A stretch of DNA of 44,900 nt. It comes from Phycisphaerae bacterium. GTDB lineage: Bacteria > Planctomycetota > Phycisphaerae > Sedimentisphaerales > Anaerobacaceae. The position numbers were made by a program, and so were the translations under genes. The first letter of the stretch is position 1; the number at the start of each line of letters is the position of its first letter. Positions 36,285 to 44,648 of the stretch are shown here, in pieces. Location of the stretch: positions 1-44,900 of the forward strand of contig JADHXY010000003.1 in NCBI GenBank assembly GCA_016782755.1, written 5' to 3'. A model generated the notes under the pieces. It saw nothing but the letters and a program-made list of their open reading frames with translations. It had not been told where the DNA came from and made no database searches.

Positions 36285-37060
36285 TTCACGGGTTTGCCGA
36301 AAACCTCAACCTCAATATAGTGATTCAATTCATCAACGTTACTGCCGTTGCTATAAAACCGAACATAACGACCGCGAACGCCCTTGGCATCTATAAGTTT
36401 GCCCTCGTGGGTATCGATATAATGTTTGTCCGTACCAATACCCAAACCGGCAGAGTTGTCGATATCATTATTAAACACAGTAGCAACGTCTGTAATGAAA
36501 TCAGGATCATTCGCCACCTGCACAACTACATCAAAATACACCCTTACCTGAAGATGATAGTGCCACAACAAAATAGCATAAATATTTTGTTCTGCCCCGA
36601 GGTCGATGGTAATGCTTTGCAGTCCCGGACCCAACTCCACATAACTGCCGTCGACTGCCTCTTTATCTCCATCGTTGACCATATCGATCTCACCGATCAC
36701 AGGCTCTTCATCGCTGCTGGCAATCGACATACCCGCGGCAACATTGGTGGTATCAGCCGGCACATAAAATGGTGGCCGGGCATGACCAAGCGGCTTCTCT
36801 AAATTTTCCACTCCCTGCAAACTCTGCGGAGTTCCTACAAAAGCAGGTTCCGGCAATTCAATCGAAAGCTCAACAGCCCCCAATGAACTCTCCTTAGTCT
36901 CAGCGGATGAATTAGCCTTGGCCTTAACAGACGGACTCTCCTTAGTGTCAACGGATACATTGTCCTGTGGGGCTTTCTTGCATGAGCAAACAAAAAAAAC
37001 TGACCCCACAAACAAAATTGCGAAAACAACAATTCTCAAACGACGACGAATACCAAACAT
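36281..37060 (-). CDS. Lipoprotein with discoidin-like domain, similar to the NqrC tail
   Basis: A 259-residue lipoprotein. A signal sequence (VVFAILFVGSVFFVCSC, Cys27 or Cys25) is followed by a Ser/Lys/Glu linker with repeated KES units. A beta-sandwich of about 145 residues ends the chain. That domain (YVELGPGLQSITIDLG, LLWHYHLQVRVYFDVVVQV, FNNDIDNSAGLGIG, RYVRFYSNG) is F5/8-type C (discoidin)-like. It is about 40-45% identical by hand alignment to the C-terminal domain of the NqrC homologue two genes upstream. The start was set at 37060, where GAGGAG lies 7 bases upstream; the frame is open to a TTG at 37174. It likely sits at the membrane with the NQR-like complex. Confidence 0.8.
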   Translation of the reverse strand: MFGIRRRLRIVVFAILFVGSVFFVCSCKKAPQDNVSVDTKESPSVKAKANSSAETKESSLGAVELSIELPEPAFVGTPQSLQGVENLEKPLGHARPPFYVPADTTNVAAGMSIASSDEEPVIGEIDMVNDGDKEAVDGSYVELGPGLQSITIDLGAEQNIYAILLWHYHLQVRVYFDVVVQVANDPDFITDVATVFNNDIDNSAGLGIGTDKHYIDTHEGKLIDAKGVRGRYVRFYSNGSNVDELNHYIEVEVFGKPVK

Positions 37061-37185
37061 TACAAATCTCCTCTGAAAAAAAACAAAAAGGGCACACTGC
37101 ACAGCCACGGCAATCCCGAAACCATGCGGTAACGCTAAATGACCACTCAAGCCATTCAGCGCCACGCTATTCAATTAATATAAAT

Positions 37186-38343
37186 TTACATCTTACCCAG
37201 AACCAATGCCAGAATAATCAACAGCACACACGCGGGAACCAAAAGTTTCAAACTCTTTTGAACCGATGAACCCTTGGCCATATTGCCAATTGCCTTAGGC
37301 ACAATCACCGCACCAAGCAAACCTATCGCAAAGATAATACCAAAAACACTGCCTCGAATTTCAGGACTGAATTTGGAAAACGCAACTCCCACCGTTGTGG
37401 GAAAACACGGTGCAAAGAAAAGACCGCCAAGAATCGCCAGCACCTGCGCCTGCATAGCACTTTTGCTCACCGTCATAGCCAGGATGATTAGCAATGCCGC
37501 CAGCGCTGCCCCGGCAATAAACCAGCTTCCATACGCTGTAATACCCGGTATCTGACTTGCGATCAATCGGCCTGCCATCATAGCAACCGCAAACAACGAT
37601 AGCAGTCGCTGTGCGGAAGCATCAACCGAATCAGAATCGGCACCCGGTTTGGATTTACTAATTACTTCCTTGCCAAAAGGTGGAAGCCAATTACAAAATG
37701 ACGATTCCAGACTGATATAACAAAAGAGCACAAATCCGGCAATCCAAACAACGGGGTTAGCAAGAAGCGAAAAAGCATCCTTAAGTGCAAAACCAGCCTG
37801 GCTCTGAGGATATTTCGCCATCAATGCAAATACTACAGGAATCAGCAAAATCACACCTAATACCGAAATAGCTTTTTCATAAGAGGTCTTCCTAAAAAGA
37901 AAACTAACAATCAAAGGGGTCAGAAAAAGCCCAAGTCCGAAGAAAACATTGATTAAATTGCTTGCAGCCGCTGCATTCTCACCACCAAACAAAACAAGCG
38001 GCCCCATCACATTACCCGCTGTATTCAGAGCCATCGCACCAAAGCCCAGCAGCAGACAGGGTAAAAGAACTGTCAAGTAAGTTTTGCCATTGGCAAATAT
38101 AAAAATACAAATCGCAGTCGCAATAAAACCAAAGATCGCCACAGGTTTATATCCGATCTTATCCACAACCACGCCGGAAATCAACGAGGCTATCAAACAG
38201 GAAAGCATAAACATTGAAATAAGTGAGCCAAACTTGCCCTGGTCGATTTTCAGCCGAGGCATCAATTTAACGCTGATTGACCCTAACAACGAAAAACACA
38301 TCCCTAATCCAAACACACATGACAACGCTACAATTTTTTCCAT
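37186..38343 (-). CDS. Major facilitator superfamily transporter
   Basis: A 385-residue protein with about twelve membrane segments. The loop VVDKIGYKPVAIFG between TM2 and TM3 is an MFS motif A variant. Substrate unknown; similarity in style to sugar or small-acid permeases is only an impression. AAGGAT precedes the ATG. It lies 74 bases after nqrC and 125 bases before the lipoprotein gene. The 125-base gap ends in a T-rich run that could be a weak terminator. Confidence 0.85.
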   Translation of the reverse strand: MEKIVALSCVFGLGMCFSLLGSISVKLMPRLKIDQGKFGSLISMFMLSCLIASLISGVVVDKIGYKPVAIFGFIATAICIFIFANGKTYLTVLLPCLLLGFGAMALNTAGNVMGPLVLFGGENAAAASNLINVFFGLGLFLTPLIVSFLFRKTSYEKAISVLGVILLIPVVFALMAKYPQSQAGFALKDAFSLLANPVVWIAGFVLFCYISLESSFCNWLPPFGKEVISKSKPGADSDSVDASAQRLLSLFAVAMMAGRLIASQIPGITAYGSWFIAGAALAALLIILAMTVSKSAMQAQVLAILGGLFFAPCFPTTVGVAFSKFSPEIRGSVFGIIFAIGLLGAVIVPKAIGNMAKGSSVQKSLKLLVPACVLLIILALVLGKM

Positions 38344-38417
38344 TTTAGGTAATCCTTTCCCTTAAATAAACATAATGTCCGACTGCCAATATCTCTACTA
38401 ATTTATAATTTGTCAAG

Positions 38418-39629
38418 CTATTTACCGTAAACAGCTATCTCAACAAATCTCGTTTCCTCCTCAGCAGCTCCGCCGTTCGTATAGACCCGCACATACCGCG
38501 CCTTCGTACCTTCGTTATCCGGGCCGCGAGCATCTGCGATCTCACCCCACCAGCGAGCGTAGTAAGAAGTATCCTCACCTATACCCTGACCGGCGGAATT
38601 ATCGAAATCATTATTGAAGAGAGTTTGAACATTCTCGGTGAATTCGCTATTGTCACAAATCTGAACGATCACATCGTTGTATATAACCGGATTCTTATAA
38701 TAGTGCCATACAACCACCGCAAAAACATCATATACCTGCCCAAGATCGACCTGCACCCAATAAGGCCCCGGATCCAGTTCTACATAATCGAACTCATCAC
38801 TTTTCTTGATACCGTCGGTGATCTGATCGAATTCACCGATAATTGGTTCTTCCTCCATATTGCTTGTTACGGTTTTACCCAATGCAAGGTTTTCCAACCC
38901 CGGCGGTGTCATAAACGATCCGCGGCGAACCTCTTCTCGCAAATTCGGCGGTATATTAGTATTTTTCGGATAGCCCGGCGTAGCACGTGTCACCGCATCG
39001 ACTCCGAGTCCAAGATCAAGATCCTGTATCTCAACCCCGCCCGAAAGGTACTGTGCAATTGTCTCATTGATAATTTTAACAAGTGAGTGAGTTGTTTTTG
39101 ATGCGCCGGTAATTCCATCAATAACATTCGGACCTTTCTCGCTCGAACTTATAACCAGCCCGGGCGTACCATTTGTCACAAGCGGTTTGTCAGCAAACTG
39201 GCTCAGCCATTCCGGAGACGAAATCAGCCCGCCAAGACCCGGCGTTTCATTTTGCTGATAAATCAACAGGGAAAGAATTTTCCTACTATCGGGTGCAACT
39301 GCCAATATGCCTTTAATCATGCCATACTTACCACGACCGAGAACTTCAAGAGCATATCCGATAACCTTGCCGTCTCTACTGCCCTCGTAAAGTTCCATCT
39401 CACTTATTTTTTTAGCTGTAACCGACTGGTTATAAATATCAACGATCTGGTTATGACTCAAACTCCCATCGCCAAGCCCCAATGCCATTACCAACGCAGA
39501 AATTCTACTGAAATTCTCGTTTGCCGAAATTCGCCTCTGCAACTGTGTGTTCGCAAAAGTAAGAACAGTCGCACAAACACAACTCAAAACGACCGTAAAG
39601 CCAAGTGTATAAAATTTACTCTTTTTCAA
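38418..39629 (-). CDS. nqrC: NqrC-like flavoprotein subunit fused to a discoidin-like domain
   Basis: A 403-residue protein, far longer than NqrC (about 257). Residues 1-230 are NqrC/RnfG-like: one N-terminal membrane span, ETPGLGG near residue 130, and the flavinylation motif D-G-I-T-G-A-S (Ser177 as expected FMN attachment residue; Ser in place of the more usual Thr). From about 247 to the end comes a discoidin-like beta-sandwich, on the outer side of the inner membrane by NqrC topology. I place the start at TTG 39629 because GAGGG lies upstream at normal spacing and it overlaps nqrB by 14 bases; ATG 39644 is possible. ApbE, needed for flavinylation, is not in the window. Confidence 0.9.
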   Translation of the reverse strand: MKKSKFYTLGFTVVLSCVCATVLTFANTQLQRRISANENFSRISALVMALGLGDGSLSHNQIVDIYNQSVTAKKISEMELYEGSRDGKVIGYALEVLGRGKYGMIKGILAVAPDSRKILSLLIYQQNETPGLGGLISSPEWLSQFADKPLVTNGTPGLVISSSEKGPNVIDGITGASKTTHSLVKIINETIAQYLSGGVEIQDLDLGLGVDAVTRATPGYPKNTNIPPNLREEVRRGSFMTPPGLENLALGKTVTSNMEEEPIIGEFDQITDGIKKSDEFDYVELDPGPYWVQVDLGQVYDVFAVVVWHYYKNPVIYNDVIVQICDNSEFTENVQTLFNNDFDNSAGQGIGEDTSYYARWWGEIADARGPDNEGTKARYVRVYTNGGAAEEETRFVEIAVYGK

Positions 39630-40536
39630 GACTAAGTCCCTCATCCTTTTGCGTAACAATGTTAATGATTGGCGTAAACAGGTTACCAATCAAGATAGCC
39701 GACATTATCGCCTCGCTATAATTCGAAAAGCATCGCATCAGCACAGCTATCGAACCAATTAACACACCATAAATCAACTTACCGATACCGTTGCCGGGGC
39801 TGCAGGACGGATCGCAAGCCAAAAAGCAAGCTCCATACAAGAAACCATCGACAACCAGCACTTGAATCGGCGATTCAAATCCCAGCCGACCAGCCACACC
39901 CAAACCCCAGCCAAAACAGCCAGCCGCAAAAAATATCCCTGCCAACGTCAACACATTTGCCGGCTGAATAATAATCATCGCAACAGCACCGAGCAATGTT
40001 ACACCAGCGCAAATCATCCATGCCTCAGGCGGATTAAAATCGAGCATCGAACCAAAATAGCTGCCCTTGATAACCAATGGATAGCTGAACATCAAAAAAC
40101 CCTTAGCTAACAATACAGGACTGAATAAATGATGCCCCGTACCGCCAAAGACTTCCTTACCGAAAAACGCACCGAATGCTGCTCCAATAGCAACCATCCA
40201 GAGCGGTATTTCAGGCGGCAGTATAAGTACCAGCAGTATCGCAAAAACCAAAGCCCCACCGCCAATAGGTTTCCCGCGAACCAATCCGAATGCGACTTCA
40301 ACAGCCGCTATAGCAAAAAACGCCACTGCCGTCATCGCCAAAATACGCGACCCAAAATAATATACCGCAACGGCAAAACACGGCAAAGCCGCAACCATAG
40401 CAGCAATCAAATACCGCTGCATATCTTTGCCGCCGGGCAAATTCGGTGTCGGGGCCTGCCGTTCGCCATCCGAAACAGCTAAACGTTTGAGTACCTGCAA
40501 AATCATATTATTATTTTCTATTATTTCAGTTGCCAT
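39616..40536 (-). CDS. nqrB: NqrB-like membrane subunit lacking the FMN attachment segment
   Basis: A 306-residue polytopic protein; NqrB is about 410 and RnfD about 350. LVLILPPEIPLW, GKEVFGGTG (127-134) and FLMFSYP (147-153) match the NqrB core. The later FLACDPSCSP-IGKLIYGVLIG and MSAILIGNLFTP stretches match its C-terminus. After SYP, NqrB normally has about 35 residues up to the SGAT motif holding covalent FMN. Here only about 18 residues of a different sequence lead into the next helix, and no SGAT-like motif exists anywhere. The N-terminus is also shortened. So this subunit probably has no covalent FMN. It begins 2 bases after the nqrF stop. Confidence 0.9.
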   Translation of the reverse strand: MATEIIENNNMILQVLKRLAVSDGERQAPTPNLPGGKDMQRYLIAAMVAALPCFAVAVYYFGSRILAMTAVAFFAIAAVEVAFGLVRGKPIGGGALVFAILLVLILPPEIPLWMVAIGAAFGAFFGKEVFGGTGHHLFSPVLLAKGFLMFSYPLVIKGSYFGSMLDFNPPEAWMICAGVTLLGAVAMIIIQPANVLTLAGIFFAAGCFGWGLGVAGRLGFESPIQVLVVDGFLYGACFLACDPSCSPGNGIGKLIYGVLIGSIAVLMRCFSNYSEAIMSAILIGNLFTPIINIVTQKDEGLSLEKE

Positions 40537-40538
40537 AG

Positions 40539-41630
40539 TTAGAACTCATCGTAAAAGATCAAATCTTTCGGAACATTTTTTTCCTCAAGCACTTTTGTTA
40601 CCGCCTCAATCATCAACGGAGGACCACACAAAAAAGCCTGTCTGTTACCATTACCGTCACCATTAACATGCTTCGCAACGCTTTCATGAATATAACCTCT
40701 CTCCCCCTGCCACGGAGACGAATGCTTCGGATCAGAGAGGGCATAATGCACCTCAAAGTTTGACATCTCATCAGCCAGCTGCTCAAATTCTTCAAGATAC
40801 ATAATATCTTCCATCGTTCGAACACCAAAAAACAGCTTGCACTTTCGCTGCGGAGAAACATCACCGATATGCCGAATAATAGACCGCATTGGGGCGATCC
40901 CACACCCGCCGCCAACACATATTAATTCCGTCTCGACATCCTCCTCCAGTACAAACTCACCATAAGCCCCAGTGAAAATCACCTCTTCACCGACCTCAAC
41001 TTCATGCAGATACGTCGACCCAAGTCCATCCGGTATAAGCCGAATCACAAGTTCAACCTCATCTTTAGTACTCGGCGGCGAACTTATAGAATAAGCCCGA
41101 AACGTTATCCCGTCTGACGAGGGCACTTGAACTTGTATATACTGACCCGGCACAAAGTTAATCTCCTGCTCATCTGCAAGTTTCAAAACAACATGCCTTG
41201 TATCGTGAGTAACCATCTTCGCCGCAATAACAATAGAACGGAACTGCTGGATATCAAGATATTCCGGCTTAACTCTCAGAACAACATCCTGCTTAACCTT
41301 AATACGACAGGCAAGACGAGTATTGTCGGCAAGTTCAGATTTGTCCAGATACGGCATTTCCGTCGGCAAAACCGGACCGCCCCCTTCAAACACATTTACC
41401 TTACAAAAACCGCACGTACCCTGACCTCCGCAGGCAGATGGAATAAAGATTTCCTGCTCATACAATGCTTCCAGAAGCGTACATCCGCCTTCAACTACAA
41501 ACGGCTCCTCATCATTAACGCTAATTTCGCAAGGGCCATAATCAGCCAAAAACCTGTCGGCGATCAGCAGTAATAACGCCAGACCTCCGCCAAGTGAAGA
41601 CAAAACAATCAATGCGTACAAATAAATCAT
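40539..41630 (-). CDS. nqrF: NqrF: NADH dehydrogenase subunit with 2Fe-2S and FAD domains
   Basis: A 363-residue protein. Its N-terminal membrane anchor (1-25) is followed by a plant-type ferredoxin domain with Cys67, Cys73, Cys76 and Cys108, the spacing of NqrF. A ferredoxin-NADP+ reductase-like module then has RAYSISS for FAD and GGGCGIAPMRSI and CGPPLMIEAV for NADH. It accepts electrons from NADH and passes them to the membrane subunits. Typical NqrF is about 408 residues; the missing part is mainly inside the reductase domain. Its presence means this is an NQR-type rather than an Rnf-type complex. Confidence 0.95.
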   Translation of the reverse strand: MIYLYALIVLSSLGGGLALLLLIADRFLADYGPCEISVNDEEPFVVEGGCTLLEALYEQEIFIPSACGGQGTCGFCKVNVFEGGGPVLPTEMPYLDKSELADNTRLACRIKVKQDVVLRVKPEYLDIQQFRSIVIAAKMVTHDTRHVVLKLADEQEINFVPGQYIQVQVPSSDGITFRAYSISSPPSTKDEVELVIRLIPDGLGSTYLHEVEVGEEVIFTGAYGEFVLEEDVETELICVGGGCGIAPMRSIIRHIGDVSPQRKCKLFFGVRTMEDIMYLEEFEQLADEMSNFEVHYALSDPKHSSPWQGERGYIHESVAKHVNGDGNGNRQAFLCGPPLMIEAVTKVLEEKNVPKDLIFYDEF

Positions 41631-41647
41631 AATTTCAATCGCATTCT

Positions 41648-42268
41648 CTAAATATCCACCATTCCTGCAAAACCCATAAACGCCATAGCCATCAGCCCGG
41701 TAATGAGCAGCGTAATCCCAAGACCCTGCAGCGGCTTCGGAACATCAGCATACTCAAGTCGCTTGCGCAAACCCGCCATCAGGCAAATAGCCAGCAGCCA
41801 TCCCATCCCGGAACCTAACGCATAAGCTGCCGTTTGCACAAGGTTAAACTGCCGATCGGAATCTATCATAAGCAGGTTCACACCAAGTATCGCACAGTTA
41901 ACCGTAATAAGAGGCAAAAAGATACCGAGCTTGTAATACAGCACAGGGCTGAATCGCTCGATTACCATTTCAACCAATTGAACAAATCCGGCAATAACCA
42001 TAATAAGCACTAAAAACGTAAGATACGTCAGATCTGCCCCACAAAGCGGAGCATCCTTAACCAACACACCGTAATAGATACCGTAGTTTAGCAAAGCGGT
42101 TGTGAATGTCACTAATGTAACCGCAACCCCCATCCCCCACGCTGTACGCAAATCCCTGGATATAGCAATAAAAGAGCACATGCCCAGGAACTTTGAAAGA
42201 AGTATGTTATTAGTGAGAATCGCCGCCAATAAAATAACAGCCACGCCACCGACAGAAGAATCCATCAT
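41648..42268 (-). CDS. nqrE: NqrE/RnfA-like membrane subunit
   Basis: A 206-residue integral membrane protein with six segments, normal length for the family. The two conserved cysteines that hold a membrane 2Fe-2S centre with NqrD are present: KFLGMCSFIAIS (Cys31) and LITVNCAILG (Cys125). It begins 2 bases after the nqrD stop and is followed at 17 bases by nqrF. The order D-E-F-B-C differs from the usual A-B-C-D-E-F. Confidence 0.95.
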   Translation of the reverse strand: MMDSSVGGVAVILLAAILTNNILLSKFLGMCSFIAISRDLRTAWGMGVAVTLVTFTTALLNYGIYYGVLVKDAPLCGADLTYLTFLVLIMVIAGFVQLVEMVIERFSPVLYYKLGIFLPLITVNCAILGVNLLMIDSDRQFNLVQTAAYALGSGMGWLLAICLMAGLRKRLEYADVPKPLQGLGITLLITGLMAMAFMGFAGMVDI

Positions 42269-42270
42269 AA

Positions 42271-42918
42271 TTAATGTGCCCCCTCATGTCCTGCCGAATG
42301 CAGGTCAGGCCAGATAGCTTTAACTACCCACGCAACAATACCCATTGCCAAAAACGCTCCCGGAGCCGCTCGAACAAGCCCGATCGGCATAAAACCCTGC
42401 GGCATAACCGCATATCCCAGAAGAGTACCATTACCCAGCGGCTCGCGAATCAGCGAAATCACTAACAGTACCAAAGCATATCCGATAGCACTTCCCAAGC
42501 CGTCGAGAAACGACATAACCGGGGTATTACGAACAGCATAACTTTCGCAGCGTCCCAGAATCAAACAGTTAGTAATAATCAAACCAACATAAGGCCCCAA
42601 CGCCCTGCTCATATCATAGAAATAAGCTTTCAAAAACAGATGAACCAGAATCACCAGCATGGAAATGATAAGCATTTGTGCAATCAGCCTGACCCGGTGC
42701 GGTATCACATTGCGTAACAACGACACCGCTAAAGTACTCATCGATGCGACAAAAAGCAACGCACCGCCCATCACTAACGTCGTAGACACAAAACCAGTCA
42801 CAGCCAGTGCCGAGCAAACGCCCAAAGCATGGCAAAGCACCGGATTCTCAGAGCCGATACCATTGCTAACAGGTTTTATAAGTTTATTGCATGTACAACC
42901 GATGCTACAATTCGCCAT
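42271..42918 (-). CDS. nqrD: NqrD/RnfE-like membrane subunit
   Basis: A 215-residue six-segment membrane protein. GVCSALAVT (Cys35) and LIITNCLILGRCESYA (Cys118) are the conserved cysteine loops that pair with those of NqrE. The N-terminus has extra cysteines (NCSIGCTC) not typical of the family; a role is unknown. AAAAGGA precedes the ATG. First of the NQR genes, 38 bases downstream of the Gfo/Idh/MocA gene; there is no nqrA between them or anywhere in the window. Confidence 0.94.
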   Translation of the reverse strand: MANCSIGCTCNKLIKPVSNGIGSENPVLCHALGVCSALAVTGFVSTTLVMGGALLFVASMSTLAVSLLRNVIPHRVRLIAQMLIISMLVILVHLFLKAYFYDMSRALGPYVGLIITNCLILGRCESYAVRNTPVMSFLDGLGSAIGYALVLLVISLIREPLGNGTLLGYAVMPQGFMPIGLVRAAPGAFLAMGIVAWVVKAIWPDLHSAGHEGAH

Positions 42919-42956
42919 ATTTATCCTTTTCTTTTCTGCAACCGCAATTACATAGT

Positions 42957-44282
42957 CTAAACCTTGTAATCCTCCGGCTTAAAACTATGCTTAGCACCGG
43001 CCTTAATAGCACCAATAACATTCAACACCGACACCGCCGTCGGATAAGCAACCTCTGCCGGGCATGTAAGTATCTTCTTATCGCCAGCACTAATAGCATT
43101 GAAAAAGTTCTCCAAGTGCAACTGATGAATGCTCTTTTCTTTGAGCACTGCCATAGCCTTTGCGGCGTCCGGCGTTTTCTTCGCAATAGCCCCGATCAAA
43201 GGAACAGCCTGATATCCGCTCTGTTCGATCTTTTCAACTCCCTGCATCCACACAGGAATCTCCTTACCCCGCTCCGGAACGTAATAACACTTTTTCTGAT
43301 CCTCAGAAATGGTCAATGTCCCCTCATCGCCACTAAAACGTTCGAAATAACTTCCAAAACCGTTGGTATTGAGAACTTGATAAAACGCCCGTACCGAACC
43401 GGATTTGCCTTTGTGCTTATAAAGATACTCATAAATCACCATAACATCTTCATACCAACTCCGCCCCTCGTAGTAATCACTGCCTCCTACAGCCATAACC
43501 GAGGCCGGATCGTTATGCAAAAACCAACTGAAAATATCAATCTGGTGACTGCCAAGGTCTGCTATCGGACCGGCTGAAAATTTCTCATACCAACGCCAAT
43601 TCCGAAATCTATCCATTGTATCGTAACCGTATTTCTTGAGGACATCAGCAGACATCTCATATTTATCCGGCCACTCTAATTTCGGCCCAACCGCACGGTT
43701 CCACTGACCATAACAATTTGTCAGCCGACCGCAAATCCCATCCTTGTCGATAAGCTCCAATGCATATTGATAAACGGGGTTACTCCGTCGCTGATGACCG
43801 ATCTGAAGAAACTTACCGCTTTGCCTTTCGGCAAGAACCATCTGAAGAGCAGAATCAAGAGTATTGGACATTTCCTTTTCACAATACACGTGCAGACCCG
43901 CCTTCAAACACGCAACTGCATGTTCCGCATGAACCCAGTCAGGTGTGGCTACTATCACCGCATCGAGATCTTTTTCCTTTTCCAGCATCTCTCGATAGTC
44001 GGCATAGGTATTAACTTCGTGTTTGTATGCCTTAAGACGCCTGCTGGCATATCGCTCACTATAAGACCAGATATCGCAAACCGCCTTGAAACGAACATTT
44101 GGAATATTCAAACAGTCTTTAAGAAGTATTCGCCCCTGCGTACCCGCACCGATAATTGCAACATTAATTTCTTCTGCCGAACCACCTCTGCCCACACCCC
44201 TAACCACCGGAGACAATACCAGCCCCGCACCAACAATTGCGCTCGAACGCAAAAAAGTCCGCCTGTTTATTCCTTTTTCCAT
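42957..44282 (-). CDS. Tat-exported Gfo/Idh/MocA family oxidoreductase
   Basis: A 441-residue protein. The N-terminus has a Tat signal (NRRTFLRSSAIVGAG). The Rossmann domain starts VAIIGAGTQGRILL, with VIVATPDWVHAEHAV and HVYCEKEMS. The last stands in place of the usual EKP motif, but keeps the Lys that helps catalysis. The C-terminal domain is of GFO_IDH_MocA_C type. It should oxidise or isomerise a sugar derivative using a bound NAD(P), which must be carried through Tat. An AGGAGAG ribosome site lies 11 bases upstream. It precedes nqrD by 38 bases, so an operon with the redox complex is likely. Confidence 0.93.
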   Translation of the reverse strand: MEKGINRRTFLRSSAIVGAGLVLSPVVRGVGRGGSAEEINVAIIGAGTQGRILLKDCLNIPNVRFKAVCDIWSYSERYASRRLKAYKHEVNTYADYREMLEKEKDLDAVIVATPDWVHAEHAVACLKAGLHVYCEKEMSNTLDSALQMVLAERQSGKFLQIGHQRRSNPVYQYALELIDKDGICGRLTNCYGQWNRAVGPKLEWPDKYEMSADVLKKYGYDTMDRFRNWRWYEKFSAGPIADLGSHQIDIFSWFLHNDPASVMAVGGSDYYEGRSWYEDVMVIYEYLYKHKGKSGSVRAFYQVLNTNGFGSYFERFSGDEGTLTISEDQKKCYYVPERGKEIPVWMQGVEKIEQSGYQAVPLIGAIAKKTPDAAKAMAVLKEKSIHQLHLENFFNAISAGDKKILTCPAEVAYPTAVSVLNVIGAIKAGAKHSFKPEDYKV

Positions 44283-44348
44283 TTTAGTTTACTCTCCTGT
44301 GATTTCTCTAAAAATTATTTTCAATACTACACCGGCATAGCCGTGATT

Positions 44349-44525
44349 CTACGAGCATATTAAACAAAACTGGCCTTTATATTCTTTTGAAGTCAAAACA
44401 ACTCTCGTCGGATTGGTCTCAAAATTGACATTCACAAGTTTAACATCGCGGGCAAACAAACACTTGCGGTCACAGAAAAACCTCCTGACACTCTCAGCAG
44501 GCCTCTTCCGATATATACTACTCAC
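44349..44525 (-). CDS. Small four-cysteine ORF (58 residues), putative zinc-binding protein
   Basis: I do not recognise this. A GTG-initiated frame encodes 58 residues with CDRKC (Cys18, Cys22) and CLIC (Cys54, Cys57) pairs, a CxxxC/CxxC arrangement that could bind a metal. The middle (RDVKLVNVNFETNPTRVVLTSKEY) has protein-like composition. A 12-codon ATG frame (44522-44560) lies just before it and overlaps the GTG by the stop/start bases. Together they may be one gene with a frameshift, or a leader peptide and a coupled ORF. It lies between the promoter at 44569 and the Gfo/Idh/MocA gene. It could also be a chance frame. Confidence 0.45.
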   Translation of the reverse strand: MSSIYRKRPAESVRRFFCDRKCLFARDVKLVNVNFETNPTRVVLTSKEYKGQFCLICS

Positions 44526-44568
44526 TCCAACTCAATCACTTTCAGTGGACAATCTTCCATACTGCCTG

Positions 44569-44597
44569 ATACTACCAATTACACACGTTACAGTCAA
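44569..44597 (-). promoter_or_regulatory. Sigma-70-like promoter for the Gfo/Idh-nqr operon
   Basis: On the minus strand TTGACT (44592-44597) and TAGTAT (44569-44574) are exactly 17 bases apart. Transcription would begin near 44562, giving a leader of about 280 bases before the Gfo/Idh/MocA start, which contains the small four-cysteine ORF and a short hairpin (44330-44345). It is the only convincing promoter upstream of the nqr genes. An insertion sequence end lies about 50 bases upstream of the -35 box. Confidence 0.5.
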
Positions 44598-44648
44598 GGG
44601 CACACTCACATTTATCCGTAAATAACCGTATCAAAGACAACCAGTAAA

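Noticed and set aside
37061-37185. Extension of the discoidin-like lipoprotein to TTG 37174, and a terminator after the MFS gene
   Set aside because: The strong GAGGAG site and the lipoprotein signal favour 37060. A T-rich run exists in the gap, but I could not build a convincing GC-rich stem before it.
38418-42918. Reading the cluster as an Rnf complex
   Set aside because: There is no RnfB or RnfC gene, and NqrF with its 2Fe-2S and FAD/NADH domains is present, so NQR-type is the better name.
44413-44625. A 70-codon plus-strand frame upstream of the Gfo/Idh/MocA gene
   Set aside because: It covers the minus-strand promoter and the four-cysteine ORF, has no ribosome site, and reads as low-information sequence.
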